The notes below the pieces were generated by a model. That model was not told the origin of the DNA, made no database searches, and was given only the letters and a program-made list of their open reading frames with translations. The translations under genes and the position numbers were made by a program. From Arthrobacter sp. ov118 (GTDB lineage Bacteria; Actinomycetota; Actinomycetes; Actinomycetales; Micrococcaceae), in assembly GCF_900116495.1 (NCBI RefSeq), contig NZ_FPAY01000003.1, forward strand, positions 1 to 64,000: a stretch of 64,000 nt of DNA, written 5' to 3'. Below, one piece after another: positions 25,560 to 34,536 of the stretch (positions are counted from its first letter, which is position 1; each line of letters begins with the position of its first letter).

Positions 25560-26753
25560 GCCGTCCAGAGTGTCCAATGCCTGTTTCAAATCGGACCAAA
25601 GGTCTTCCACATTCTCAATGCCGACGCTCAGCCGCACCAGATTCTCCGGCACGCTGTCCGGCTCAGCCGCATGCCGGCGTCGACGTTCGATCAGGGATTC
25701 CACCCCGCCCAGGGACGTGGCGGGAAGCCAGAGATGAAGGGCGCGGACCAAACGGTCCGCCGCCTCCGCGCCGCTGAGGCGGCCAGTGCCGCCGTCGACG
25801 GGTGCCACCTCGATGCACAAGACGGAGCCAAAGCCCTTCATCTGGGCCTTGGCGCGCTCATGGCCGGGATCCGGAGCCAGCCCGGGGAAGCGGATGCCGG
25901 CAACCCGCGGGTGGCCGCTCAGCCGTTCGGCAAGTGTCTGCGCCGACGCCTGCGAACGCTCGATCCGCAGCGCCAAGGTGCGGAGCCCGCGCAGCGCCAG
26001 CCACGCCTCGAACGGCCCGGCGATTCCGCCGTGGATAGTGCGGTGGTGCAGCAGTGCGGCCCGAAGATCAGCGTCCGAGGTCACCAGCGCTCCGAGCACG
26101 ACGTCGGAGTGCCCGGACAGGTATTTGGTCACCGAATGCAGGACGACGTCGGAACCCAGGCTAAGGGGCTGCTGCACCAGCGGCGTGGAGAAGGTGTTGT
26201 CCGTGACGACGATCGCGCCGGCCTCATGGGCCGCGTCGGCCAGGGCCCGCATGTCCGCAATGCCCAGCATGGGGTTGGTGGGGCTCTCCAGCCACAACAT
26301 GCTGGCGGCGCGGCCACCGGCCGGGGCGATGGCGGCCAAGACGGCGTTGGTGTCAGCGATGTCCACCGTCCTCAATTCGAGGAACCCCTTGGCCGCCATT
26401 TCGCTGGCCATGGTGACCGAACCCGCGTAGCTGTGCGAGGGCATCACCAGTACTCCGTTAGCCGGCACCAGCGACAGTGCGGAGCTGACGGCGGCGAGTC
26501 CCGAGGCGTACAGCAGGCCCGGCAGGTCCGCACCTTCCAGCTGGCCCAGCGCCTCCTCGAACGGATCCCACGTGGGGTTGGAGTACCGGCCGTAGCCGCG
26601 GTCGCCGTCGCCCAGCGGTCCTGTGCCGAAGTAGGTGGAGGACAGCACCAGCGGCGGGTTGACCGGTTCGTCGCGGGCGCGCGGCGGGCGCCCTGCCGCC
26701 ACAACCAGGGACTCCGGTGACAGCGTGGCGGCGTGTTCTGCAGAAAGACTCAT
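25557..26753 (-). CDS. Trans-sulfuration PLP enzyme (cystathionine gamma-synthase/lyase family)
   Basis: A 398-residue Cys/Met-metabolism PLP-dependent enzyme. The cofactor lysine is K210 in HSVTKYLSGHSDV; YGRYSNPTWDPFEEAL near the N-terminus and WLESPTNPMLGIADM follow the family order. It may act as cystathionine gamma-synthase, gamma-lyase or a related lyase; sequence alone does not decide. The ATG at 26753 has TACCCT 7 nt upstream and no ribosome site. Confidence 0.88.
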   Translation of the reverse strand: MSLSAEHAATLSPESLVVAAGRPPRARDEPVNPPLVLSSTYFGTGPLGDGDRGYGRYSNPTWDPFEEALGQLEGADLPGLLYASGLAAVSSALSLVPANGVLVMPSHSYAGSVTMASEMAAKGFLELRTVDIADTNAVLAAIAPAGGRAASMLWLESPTNPMLGIADMRALADAAHEAGAIVVTDNTFSTPLVQQPLSLGSDVVLHSVTKYLSGHSDVVLGALVTSDADLRAALLHHRTIHGGIAGPFEAWLALRGLRTLALRIERSQASAQTLAERLSGHPRVAGIRFPGLAPDPGHERAKAQMKGFGSVLCIEVAPVDGGTGRLSGAEAADRLVRALHLWLPATSLGGVESLIERRRRHAAEPDSVPENLVRLSVGIENVEDLWSDLKQALDTLDG

Positions 26754-26760
26754 GGGGAAC

Positions 26761-26766
26761 AGGGTA
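26761..26766 (-). promoter_or_regulatory. Candidate -10 of the leaderless PLP-enzyme gene
   Basis: TACCCT on the minus strand, 7 nt before the ATG at 26753. Confidence 0.4.
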
Positions 26767-26840
26767 CGCGGGCGCCCTGCAGGGCACCCAAGCCGTTACG
26801 CCGCAGACTATTTGCAGACCGCGGTGTCGGTGATAGTCGG

Positions 26841-26846
26841 TAGTCT
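26841..26846 (+). promoter_or_regulatory. Candidate -10 of leaderless tmk
   Basis: TAGTCT ends 6 nt before the GTG at 26853; no ribosome site lies between. Confidence 0.45.
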
Positions 26847-26852
26847 AGAACG

Positions 26853-27563
26853 GTGACTACCCAGAGCCCCGGAGCGTCCCCTCGACTGTTACCCAGACTG
26901 CTGCCCGGACTTTTCATTGCCTTCGAGGGCGGAGACGGTGCTGGCAAGTCCACCCAGGCGGCGGAACTCGCGAAGGCCTTGGAATCGCGCGGCCTCACGG
27001 TGCTGCGGACCCGGGAACCGGGCGGCACTCCGATCGGCGAGAAGCTGCGTTCGCTCGTGCTGGACCACGGCCACGGCCACATTGATGCCCACACGGAGGC
27101 CCTGATTTTCGCGGCCTCCCGGGCCGCGCACGCCACTCAGGTGATCCGGCCCGCGCTGGAGCGCGGCGAGATCGTCCTGACTGACCGGTACATTGACTCC
27201 TCGGTCGCGTACCAAGGCGCCGGCCGCGGCCTCGGGACGGCGGCAGTCCGGGACATCAACGCTTGGGCGACGTCGGGCCTGCAGCCGGACCTCACGGTGC
27301 TGCTCGACGTCGAGCCCACAGTCGGCCGGCAACGGCGCACCGCAGGCGACGCCGCCGAGGACCGCCTCGAATCCGAGGCGGACGAATTCCACGCCACGAT
27401 CCGGGCGGCCTTCCTGGACATGGCCGAGGCCCGGCCCGGGGCCTATCTGGTGTTGCCCGCCCGCCTGCCGGTTGCCGAACTCGCCGCACGGATCGTCGAA
27501 CGCGTCGAATCCCTGCTGGCCGTCACCCAAAGCAGCCCCGTCACGCAAAGCAGCACCGCATGA
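26853..27563 (+). CDS. tmk: dTMP kinase
   Basis: A 236-residue enzyme that phosphorylates dTMP to dTDP. The P-loop is FEGGDGAGKSTQ (about residues 24-35), followed by TREPGGTPIGE and the DRYIDSSVAYQGAGR motif that binds dTMP. The C-terminus carries a short repeat, TQSSPVTQSS. It overlaps holB by 4 bp, and the tmk-holB pairing is common in actinobacteria and many other bacteria. Confidence 0.95.
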   Translation: MTTQSPGASPRLLPRLLPGLFIAFEGGDGAGKSTQAAELAKALESRGLTVLRTREPGGTPIGEKLRSLVLDHGHGHIDAHTEALIFAASRAAHATQVIRPALERGEIVLTDRYIDSSVAYQGAGRGLGTAAVRDINAWATSGLQPDLTVLLDVEPTVGRQRRTAGDAAEDRLESEADEFHATIRAAFLDMAEARPGAYLVLPARLPVAELAARIVERVESLLAVTQSSPVTQSSTA

Positions 27564-28702
27564 CCGTCTGGGACGACCTCCAGGGCCAGGACGCCGTGGT
27601 GGCCCAACTGCGCCAGGCGGCCCAGGGCGAAGGACTCACGCATGCGTGGCTTTTCACCGGCCCGCCCGGTTCCGGCCGCTCCAACGCCGCGAAAGCCTTC
27701 GCCGCGGCCCTGAACTGCGACCAGGAAGACGTCAGTCTGCGCGGCTGCGGGGAATGCCCGGCCTGCCTTACCATCCTCGGCGAAACCCATTCCGACGTCG
27801 CGTTCGTGCGCACGGAAAAGGTCACCATCACCATCGATGAGGCGCGCGAGCTCGTGTCCACCGCCGGCAACCGGCCGTCGTCGGGCCGCTGGCGGATCAT
27901 CGTGGTGGAGGATGCGGACCGGATGGCCGAGCGGACCACGAACGTCCTGCTCAAGGCCATCGAGGAGCCCACACCCCGCACCGTCTGGATGCTCTGCGCG
28001 CCCTCCCCCGCCGACGTCCTCGTGACAATCCGTTCCCGCTGCCGTCCCGTGGCGCTGCGGCTTCCGCCTGCCGCCGACGTCGCGGCCCTGCTGGTCAAGC
28101 GCGACGGCGTGGACCCGGCGATGGCCGAACGCGCCGCCCGGGCGGCGCAGAGCCACGTGGGAATCGCCCGCCGCCTGGCCCGCGACCCCGAGGCCCGGGA
28201 GCGCCGCTTGGAGACCGTGCGCGTTCCGCTGTCCCTCCGCGGCATTACGGCGGCGGTCATGATGGCCGAGAAACTGGTCAAGATCGCCACCGACGAAGCC
28301 ACCAGCTCCAACGACGAGCGCGACGCCGCCGAAAAAGCCGCGCTGCTGGCCACCCTCGGCGCCCCCGAAAGCGGGACGCTGCCGCCAGCGATGCGAGCCC
28401 AGGTCAAGCAACTCGAAGACGACCAGAAACGCCGCGCCAAACGCTCCGTCACCGATTCCCTTGACCGCACGCTGACGGACCTGTTGTCCTTTTACCGGGA
28501 TGTCCTGATCATCCAGATGGGTAATGCCGTGGAACTGGTCAATCTTGAGCTCAGAAGCGAACTCGAAGGCTTCGCTTCCCGATCCACCGCCGAAGTGACG
28601 CTCGCCCGCATGGACGCCATCAACAAGGCCCGTCAGCGGATCACGACGACCAACGTGGCTCCGCTGCTGGCGGTCGAGTCCATGGCCTCCAGCCTGATTT
28701 GA
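27560..28702 (+). CDS. holB: DNA polymerase III clamp-loader subunit delta'
   Basis: A 380-residue AAA+-like protein. The P-loop position reads GPPGSGRSNAA, with Arg where an ATPase has Lys, consistent with delta' being a non-hydrolysing subunit. The zinc-binding cluster GCGECPAC lies at about 56-63, and VVEDADRMAERTTNVLLKAIEEP is the family sensor region. The ATG at 27560 overlaps the tmk stop. It should act in loading the sliding clamp with DnaX and HolA. Confidence 0.92.
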   Translation: MTVWDDLQGQDAVVAQLRQAAQGEGLTHAWLFTGPPGSGRSNAAKAFAAALNCDQEDVSLRGCGECPACLTILGETHSDVAFVRTEKVTITIDEARELVSTAGNRPSSGRWRIIVVEDADRMAERTTNVLLKAIEEPTPRTVWMLCAPSPADVLVTIRSRCRPVALRLPPAADVAALLVKRDGVDPAMAERAARAAQSHVGIARRLARDPEARERRLETVRVPLSLRGITAAVMMAEKLVKIATDEATSSNDERDAAEKAALLATLGAPESGTLPPAMRAQVKQLEDDQKRRAKRSVTDSLDRTLTDLLSFYRDVLIIQMGNAVELVNLELRSELEGFASRSTAEVTLARMDAINKARQRITTTNVAPLLAVESMASSLI

Positions 28703-28760
28703 CCGTCCCGGCCACGCCAGCGACATCTTCCCTCCGTTCCTATCCTCCAAGGAGAACCGC

Positions 28761-30341
28761 ATGAAGTCTGCTCGACCCAAGCCCCCACCATTCCGATCGC
28801 TGACGATCGGCATGCGGGCTGTCGGCGCTGTGGCCGTGGCACTGACACTTGCCTCGTGCAGTCTTTTCGGGGGCGGCGGTTCGGGTGCGGCAACGTCGGG
28901 CGCAGCAAACGGACAGGCTGATCCCTCGATCGTGGCTGCCGCGCCGGCGGAGCTGCGCAGCTACTACTCCCAGCAAGTTGACTGGAAGCCGTGCGAAGAG
29001 GGCGGTTTCCAGTGCGCCAAGGTCAAAGTCCCGCTCGACTACAGCAAGCCCGACGGCGACCGCATCGAACTTGCCGCCATCAAACTCGCCACCAAAGGCG
29101 ATAAGAAGGGCACCCTGCTGGTGAACCCCGGCGGTCCGGGCGGCTCGGGCTATGACTTCGTCAGGGACGCCGCCAACACCAACATCTCGGACAAGGTCCG
29201 GTCCGCCTACGACATTGTGGGCTTCGACCCCCGCGGCGTGAAGCGCTCCGCCCCGGTCACCTGCCTCACGGACAAGGAACGGGACGCCTCCCGCGCCAAG
29301 TCCTACGCACTGGATACCGATGCCGGCCTGAACGCGGCCTTGGCCGACAACAAGGTCATCGCGGCCAAATGCGTAGAGAAGACAGGTCCGGTCCTGGCCC
29401 ACATCGACACTGCCAGCGCCGCCAAGGACCTGGACATTTTGCGTGGGGTAGTCAATGACGCGAAGCTGAACTACCTCGGCTACTCCTACGGGACCCTCTT
29501 GGGCTCCACCTACGCCTCGCTCTTTCCGGACAACGTCGGCCGGCTGGTCCTCGACGGTGCCATTGACCCCTCACTGAGCAACGAGGAACTGACCAGCGGC
29601 CAGGCCAAGGCCTTCGACAAAGCGCTCCACGCTTACGTCGCCAAATGCCAGCAAACCAGCGGATGCCCACTGACCGGAAGCACAGAGCACGGCGTCCAGC
29701 AGATCCGCAACGCCATCAGCGCCGCGGAGGCCAACCCGCTGCCGGCGAAGGACGGCCGGACGGTCTCGGGGTCGACGTTCGTCAGCGGCCTCATCATTCC
29801 GCTCTACAACAATGACAACTGGCCCATCCTCACCCGCGCGCTCGGGCAAGCGCTGTCCGGCGATGGTACCGGAATGCTACAGCTGGCCGATTTCGGCGCC
29901 GACCGGGACCCCAGCGGGACCTACACGTCCAACAGCACCTTCGCCTTCAACGCCATCAACTGCCTGGACTATCCCATGGTGTCCGACACCGCCTCCATGC
30001 GGGCTGAGGACCAGAAGCTGCGCCAGGAATCGCCCACGCTGGGCTATTACTTCGCCTATGGCGGAACCAACTGCAAGGACTGGCCGTACAAGCACGTCCG
30101 GACCCCTGCCCCGGCATCGTACAAAGGTTCCGCCCCGATTCTCGTTGTGGGGACCACCGGCGACCCGGCTACGCCCGTGGAGTGGGCCAGCGCCCTGCGC
30201 AAGCAGCTCGGCAATGCCTCGCTGCTGACGTGGAAGGGCGAGGGCCACACAGCCTACGGCCGCTCCAACAGCTGCATCGGCAACGCCGTCGATGACTATC
30301 TGGTGGACGGCAAGGCGCCGGCCGACAACACCGTCTGCTAG
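28761..30341 (+). CDS. Secreted alpha/beta-hydrolase lipoprotein (tripeptidyl aminopeptidase type)
   Basis: A 526-residue exported hydrolase. The lipobox LASC follows a hydrophobic run near residue 30, then a Gly/Ser-rich linker. The catalytic triad is S242 in GYSYGT, D468 in TTGDPATP and H496 in GEGHTAYG; VNPGGPGGSG is the oxyanion region. The C-terminal TAP-like segment with paired cysteines (NSCIGN, NTVC) is typical of the SlpD/tripeptidyl-aminopeptidase group. It should release tripeptides from exported peptides at the cell surface. AAGGAG precedes the ATG. Confidence 0.9.
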   Translation: MKSARPKPPPFRSLTIGMRAVGAVAVALTLASCSLFGGGGSGAATSGAANGQADPSIVAAAPAELRSYYSQQVDWKPCEEGGFQCAKVKVPLDYSKPDGDRIELAAIKLATKGDKKGTLLVNPGGPGGSGYDFVRDAANTNISDKVRSAYDIVGFDPRGVKRSAPVTCLTDKERDASRAKSYALDTDAGLNAALADNKVIAAKCVEKTGPVLAHIDTASAAKDLDILRGVVNDAKLNYLGYSYGTLLGSTYASLFPDNVGRLVLDGAIDPSLSNEELTSGQAKAFDKALHAYVAKCQQTSGCPLTGSTEHGVQQIRNAISAAEANPLPAKDGRTVSGSTFVSGLIIPLYNNDNWPILTRALGQALSGDGTGMLQLADFGADRDPSGTYTSNSTFAFNAINCLDYPMVSDTASMRAEDQKLRQESPTLGYYFAYGGTNCKDWPYKHVRTPAPASYKGSAPILVVGTTGDPATPVEWASALRKQLGNASLLTWKGEGHTAYGRSNSCIGNAVDDYLVDGKAPADNTVC

Positions 30342-30454
30342 CTCCGCGGTGTCGTCGGAAGGCGGCGTCTGCCGCTCATTTTGACCCAGACGGCGGGACT
30401 CTATTACAGTTGTCTCTTGCATGAGGCGCCCGGTTCGCCGGCTTTCATGTGGTT

Positions 30455-30527
30455 GCTTCCTTAGCTCAGTTGGTAGAGCGTCTCACTCGTAATGAGAAGG
30501 TCGCCAGTTCGATTCTGGCAGGAAGCT
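30455..30527 (+). tRNA. tRNA-Thr (anticodon CGU)
   Basis: A cloverleaf of 73 nt: acceptor GCTTCCT pairs with AGGAAGC, the D-loop reads AGCTCAGTTGGTAGAGC, the anticodon stem TCTCA/TGAGA encloses the loop CTCGTAA, and the T-arm has GTTCGATTC. The anticodon CGT reads ACG threonine codons. CCA is not encoded. Confidence 0.97.
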
Positions 30528-30534
30528 CGAGCTG

Positions 30535-30571
30535 GACCCCCTGGAAACTACGGTTTTTGGGGGGGTCTTTT
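30535..30571 (+). terminator. Terminator of tRNA-Thr
   Basis: GACCCCC pairs with GGGGGGTC across an internal loop and is followed by TTTT. Confidence 0.8.
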
Positions 30572-30604
30572 CGGCTCTCACCTCAATGTTTGAATCCTGG
30601 CTAT

Positions 30605-30610
30605 TAGGCT
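30605..30610 (+). promoter_or_regulatory. Candidate -10 of the leaderless DinB-like gene
   Basis: TAGGCT ends 6 nt before the ATG at 30617. Confidence 0.5.
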
Positions 30611-30616
30611 CGACTC

Positions 30617-31312
30617 ATGCTGCCGGATCGCCACCTTGCCGAACTTACCCACAGCCTCGAGGCGCTCATCACTCTGGCGCGCCAGCCGGAGAACGTGCTG
30701 AACCGCGCAGTCCCGGCCTGTCCCGGATGGACTCTCGACACCCTTTTCGGGCATCTCGGTTCGATAGAACGATGGGCTGCCGCGGTAGTTCGGGCGGGTA
30801 AGTTCGTTGAGGAACCCGCCGCACCTGCGGAGGGCGCAGCGGCATGGTTCCTCGAAGGAGCCGCAGACTTCCTGGCCACGATGAACGTCCTGGACCCCGC
30901 AGCACCGTGCTGGGACTTCGGCCCTCCCCCGCAAAGGGCCGGTTTCTGGCTTCGTCGCCAGGCTCACGAACACGCCATCCACCTTGTCGACGCCCACCAG
31001 GCATCCGGTCTGGAGGACCCGGTGTTCGCCGGGGATTTCCTGCTGGACGGCATCGACGAGGCCCTGGGCATGTTCACTCCACGGCAGCTTCGCTTGCACC
31101 GAATGGCCGACCCCGGAATGGCCGTATCCTTCGGCCTTCCGGACGGCTCTACCTGGACTGTCGGCAGCGGTAGCATCGCGGCGTCAGTCACCGCGCCGCT
31201 GCACGAGATGTATGTGGGCCTCTGGGGACGCTCCAGCCTTAGCGACGTCGCGGTGCTAGACGGCGACGTCGACCTCGCTAAAAGTGTCATTCGGGGTCCG
31301 CTCACGCCGTGA
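30617..31312 (+). CDS. Mycothiol-dependent maleylpyruvate isomerase / DinB-like protein
   Basis: A 231-residue protein of the MDMPI_N/DinB superfamily. The metal-binding histidines appear as GHLGSIERW near residue 45 and RQAHEHAIHLVDA near 117, with the CPGWT motif before them, which is usual for mycothiol-dependent members. A second C-terminal domain begins at about 150. The family covers isomerases and thiol S-transferases, and the real substrate is unknown. Confidence 0.85.
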   Translation: MLPDRHLAELTHSLEALITLARQPENVLNRAVPACPGWTLDTLFGHLGSIERWAAAVVRAGKFVEEPAAPAEGAAAWFLEGAADFLATMNVLDPAAPCWDFGPPPQRAGFWLRRQAHEHAIHLVDAHQASGLEDPVFAGDFLLDGIDEALGMFTPRQLRLHRMADPGMAVSFGLPDGSTWTVGSGSIAASVTAPLHEMYVGLWGRSSLSDVAVLDGDVDLAKSVIRGPLTP

Positions 31313-31408
31313 TCCACGTCCAGATGGCGTGCTCAACTTGCCGGGCCCTCGATAGACTTTAAGTGCGCCTCTGGCGGGCGCGGCGATTCGTCAGTGAAAG
31401 GCAAGATC

Positions 31409-31816
31409 ATGGCGGACAGCAGCGAATTTGAAGATCCCAAAGACGAGACAGCCGGTAAGGAACAACCCGAACCCGAACTCCGTGGCAGGTACGTCAAGGG
31501 CGATTACGGAGCCGCGGGCACGGAACGCGGCCGCCACGCCGAAGATGAAGAAGGCCAGTACACCCAGGGAGACTTTGGTGAGGCCGGCACAGAGGGAGGC
31601 CTGCCCGAACCGCTCGGGGGCAAAGCCCAGGAAGCCGGGCGGTTCGTGAAAGGCGACTACGACAGGGCCGGGACCGCCGGCGGGCGAACTGCGGAATCGG
31701 AGATAGGCCGTTACACAAAAGGCGACTACGGGCGCGACGGAAAAGTCGGCCCGACACGCAAGGCCGCTACCGGGACGGAAAAAACTCCCGGCCCGGACGA
31801 CCAACCCAGCAAGTAG
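31409..31816 (+). CDS. KGDY-repeat hydrophilic protein of unknown function
   Basis: A 135-residue, highly charged, Gly-rich protein with no cysteine and no hydrophobic segment. It contains four copies of a motif G-[RQ]-[YF]-x-[KQ]-G-D-[YF]-x-x-[AD]-G starting at residues 26, 49, 77 and 100. The spacing 23-28-23 shows that a two-copy block of 51 residues was itself doubled. The ATG at 31409 has AAAGG upstream. The composition suggests an intrinsically disordered, perhaps stress-protective, protein; that is inference, since I do not recognise the family. It lies between a DinB-like gene and a DUF4193 gene, each with its own start signals. Confidence 0.75.
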   Translation: MADSSEFEDPKDETAGKEQPEPELRGRYVKGDYGAAGTERGRHAEDEEGQYTQGDFGEAGTEGGLPEPLGGKAQEAGRFVKGDYDRAGTAGGRTAESEIGRYTKGDYGRDGKVGPTRKAATGTEKTPGPDDQPSK

Positions 31817-31909
31817 TCAGGGAACGGACACGCCCCGGCCAGCCCGGGGTCCACGCTCTCCCGGGGTGTACTCCCCGGGGCGCGCAAGGGCCCGACTGCA
31901 GGGTGCTGT

Positions 31910-32212
31910 TTAGCCTTCGCACTCGATGCAGTAGGCGTGTCCGTCCTTTTCCCGGGCGAGCTGTGAGCGGTGCCGGACGAGGAAACAGGAATAGCAGGTG
32001 AACTCGTCCGCTGCCTGCGGGATCACTTGGATGATCAGTTCCTCGCCGGAGAGGTCAGCGCCGGGCAGTTCCACCCCGTCCACGGTGTCGGCTTCGTCGA
32101 GCTCGAGTACGACGCTTCGCGCGTCCGGGCTGTTCGCGGACTTCAGGGCTTCGAGGGAGGCGTTGCGGGATTCCGCGACGTCGGGGCGTACTTCGTCATA
32201 ATCGGTTGCCAC
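31910..32212 (-). CDS. DUF4193-family zinc-ribbon-like protein
   Basis: A 100-residue acidic protein ending in a cysteine cluster: TCYSC and, 17 residues later, YCIEC, a likely zinc site. The start MATDYDEVRPDVAES and the tail match the actinobacterial DUF4193 family, of unknown function. The GTG at 32212 is chosen because the protein then has the family length; the upstream reading frame is rich in arginine and proline and looks non-coding. Confidence 0.88.
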   Translation of the reverse strand: MATDYDEVRPDVAESRNASLEALKSANSPDARSVVLELDEADTVDGVELPGADLSGEELIIQVIPQAADEFTCYSCFLVRHRSQLAREKDGHAYCIECEG

Positions 32213-32410
32213 AGTGTTAATGCTCTTTCTTTTTGGGGGTCGCATCAGGGCGTGACGCGTCAGGCGCACAGTACAACGCTCGTGGGCCACGTTTTGTGCC
32301 CGCCGTGCTGGCGCACCTGGCTCAGGGGGCACATTCAGCCGGACCCGGTAAAATCTCATCCATCCTCCACCCCTTTCCGGAGCCACCGGGCGAGAAGCGA
32401 AGGCAGACCG

Positions 32411-33445
32411 ATGGATGTTCCAGCACCAGCGCCCCCGCCGCGGTCGTCGCCGCCAGACAGCTTTCCAACAGAGGACCGCCCGGAGGCAGCGCCGGCCAAA
32501 GTCACGAGGTACCCGGTACCGGACCCCGTGACACCTTGGGAGACTACGCCCTGGATGGAGCCCCGGACCGAGCCCGATCAGGCGCAATGGCCGGTCCCTC
32601 CGGGCGGTCAGCCGGGCAGGCGTCCCAAGCGCAAGTGGCGCCGCAAGCTCCCGCTGGCTCTGGTCGCCCCGCTAATTCTGGCCCAACTCATTGCGTTCAT
32701 GTTTAGCCTGGGCATCACGCTGCCGCGCACCGCCTACATGCTCGAGGCCGGCGAGCCCGTCATCTACCAGTTCGTCTCCATCAACCACATCAACCGCCGC
32801 CTGCTGGCTGCGACAATCGCCCATGAAGACGAGCAACTCGGCACGCGCTCTGGCGCCTTCGACCTTGGAGAATTTCAAGCCCGGGCTCAGGCGTACTTCC
32901 GTGGACAGCCGGACCCGAGCGGTTCCACTATTCCCCAGCAGCTGGTCAAGAACATCTTCCTCTGGGACGACCAGAGCGCCGTCCGCAAAGGGATCGAGGC
33001 TGTCCTCGCGACTCAGTTCAGCTACACGGTTAGCGCGCCGCGGACCTTGGAGCTTTATCTGAACTACGCCCAGTTCGGACCCCGGCTATATGGCGTCTGC
33101 GCGGCCAGCTGGTACTACTTCGGAACGCCGCCGTGGAACATGTCGGATTACCAGTCTGCCCAGCTGATGGGCGTGCTACCTCTGCCAGATCTGGTCAGGA
33201 GAGACCCCGACGGCGGCATCTACCTGGGAGAGGCCGTTCACCCGGCGGTGTGGGATCTGGTGAACGGGGCCGCGAACGTCTGGGTCCCCCGGCAGATCGC
33301 CGGCCTGGGCGGATGGCAGGCGGCAGTCGCGACTGTCGGCATCACGGACACGGCCGACAGCCATGCGGACCGGCGCGGTGACAGCGACGCGTGCTCGACC
33401 ATGCCTCAAAGCGTGAAGGACCGTATCCAGAGCGAAGCCGGCTAG
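32411..33445 (+). CDS. Monofunctional peptidoglycan glycosyltransferase (GT51), divergent
   Basis: A 344-residue membrane enzyme that would polymerise lipid II into glycan strands. The N-terminal 75 residues are Pro-rich and cytoplasmic with an RRPKRKWRRK stop, then one transmembrane helix (about 79-101), then the GT51 domain: E139 in IAHEDEQLGTR, GSTIPQQLVKNIFL near 170, and LELYLNYAQFGPRLYGV. Motif I lacks the usual Phe and His, and there is no transpeptidase domain. The ATG at 32411 has GAAGG upstream. It is divergent from the DUF4193 gene. Confidence 0.85.
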   Translation: MDVPAPAPPPRSSPPDSFPTEDRPEAAPAKVTRYPVPDPVTPWETTPWMEPRTEPDQAQWPVPPGGQPGRRPKRKWRRKLPLALVAPLILAQLIAFMFSLGITLPRTAYMLEAGEPVIYQFVSINHINRRLLAATIAHEDEQLGTRSGAFDLGEFQARAQAYFRGQPDPSGSTIPQQLVKNIFLWDDQSAVRKGIEAVLATQFSYTVSAPRTLELYLNYAQFGPRLYGVCAASWYYFGTPPWNMSDYQSAQLMGVLPLPDLVRRDPDGGIYLGEAVHPAVWDLVNGAANVWVPRQIAGLGGWQAAVATVGITDTADSHADRRGDSDACSTMPQSVKDRIQSEAG

Positions 33446-33477
33446 GCCGGGCCGGAATGCCCGGTGATAATGCTTGC

Positions 33478-34500
33478 ATGGAAACGCACGAGCTCGCGGG
33501 CATCGCCGGGCCGCTCTATGCCCTGCCGTACGCCGAGTTCGTGGGAGCGAGAACGGCCGCTGCCAAAGAGGTCGGCGCCGGTGGATCAGCCGGCGGAGAT
33601 GCCCGCGCCCTGGCCGCGGAAGTTCGCTCGCTGCCGAAGCCCTCAGTGGCGGCATGGGCGGTGAACATGCTCGCGGCCCACAGTCCCGCGACCCTCCAGG
33701 AGGTCGCCGAGCTCGGAACCGCGATGCGCGCTGCACAGTCGGCATTGGACGCAGCGGCCCTCCGTAACCTGGCCCAGGACCGGCGCCAGCTGTTGTCCGG
33801 AGCGGTCAAAACGGCAAAGGCCCTGGCGGCCCAGCAGGGCCGGGCGATCAGTGAGGCGGTGGCAACAGAAGTCGAAGAGACCCTTCGTGCCGCGACTGCC
33901 GACCCCGGGGCCGCGGCCGCCGTTCAAAGCGGCTGCCTGCTTCGGACGCTTTCCGCGGACGGCGTCGACGTCGTCGATCTCGCCGGCGCTGTGGCCGTTC
34001 CCGGCAGCCAACCGGTCAGCGGAACACGCGCTGGAACCGTAGAAGGAGCTACCGACGCCGGCCCAGTGGACGTCCCCCGGGCGGAACGGTCGGACCGGGC
34101 CGCACGTTCTGAAGCCGCGGGCCGAAAACCGCCAGCGGAACAGCCCCGGCTCCGAGCTGTTGGGAAAGCACGGACGACGCCGACCCCGTCCGCGGTGGAA
34201 CGGGCACGGGCGGCTTTGAGAGAGGCAGAAGAATCTGCCGCGGCCGCCGATGAGGAGGCAGGCCGGGCAGCGTCGGACCTGGCGGAGGCGAAGACCGACA
34301 CCACCCGGCTGGCCGACGAGACTCGCGAACTCCGGCTGCGTCTGGATCAGGCAGAAGCCGAGCTCAAGGGAGCACGGAAGCGGCATGAGCTGGCAGCGGC
34401 CCTGGCGCGGCAGAGCGCACGGGCCGCGGACCGGCAACGCCGCAAGGCAGTTCTGGCCCGGGAACGGGTGCTGCGGCTCGGCAACACGCCGGAGGAGTGA
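33478..34500 (+). CDS. Coiled-coil protein of unknown function
   Basis: A 340-residue Ala-rich protein. Residues 1 to about 165 are helical (LPYAEFVGARTAAAKEVG, LPKPSVAAWAVNMLA, and so on), about 185-240 is a low-complexity linker, and about 245-325 is a heptad-rich coiled coil (ALREAEESAAAADEEAGRA, and so on). The length and layout match uncharacterised actinobacterial proteins of this kind; no catalytic motif is seen. The ATG at 33478 has no ribosome site, but GATAAT lies 6 nt before it. Confidence 0.75.
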   Translation: METHELAGIAGPLYALPYAEFVGARTAAAKEVGAGGSAGGDARALAAEVRSLPKPSVAAWAVNMLAAHSPATLQEVAELGTAMRAAQSALDAAALRNLAQDRRQLLSGAVKTAKALAAQQGRAISEAVATEVEETLRAATADPGAAAAVQSGCLLRTLSADGVDVVDLAGAVAVPGSQPVSGTRAGTVEGATDAGPVDVPRAERSDRAARSEAAGRKPPAEQPRLRAVGKARTTPTPSAVERARAALREAEESAAAADEEAGRAASDLAEAKTDTTRLADETRELRLRLDQAEAELKGARKRHELAAALARQSARAADRQRRKAVLARERVLRLGNTPEE

Positions 34501-34536
34501 AGTCTTACTGTCGGAGGTCGGTTGCAGACTGGAAGC

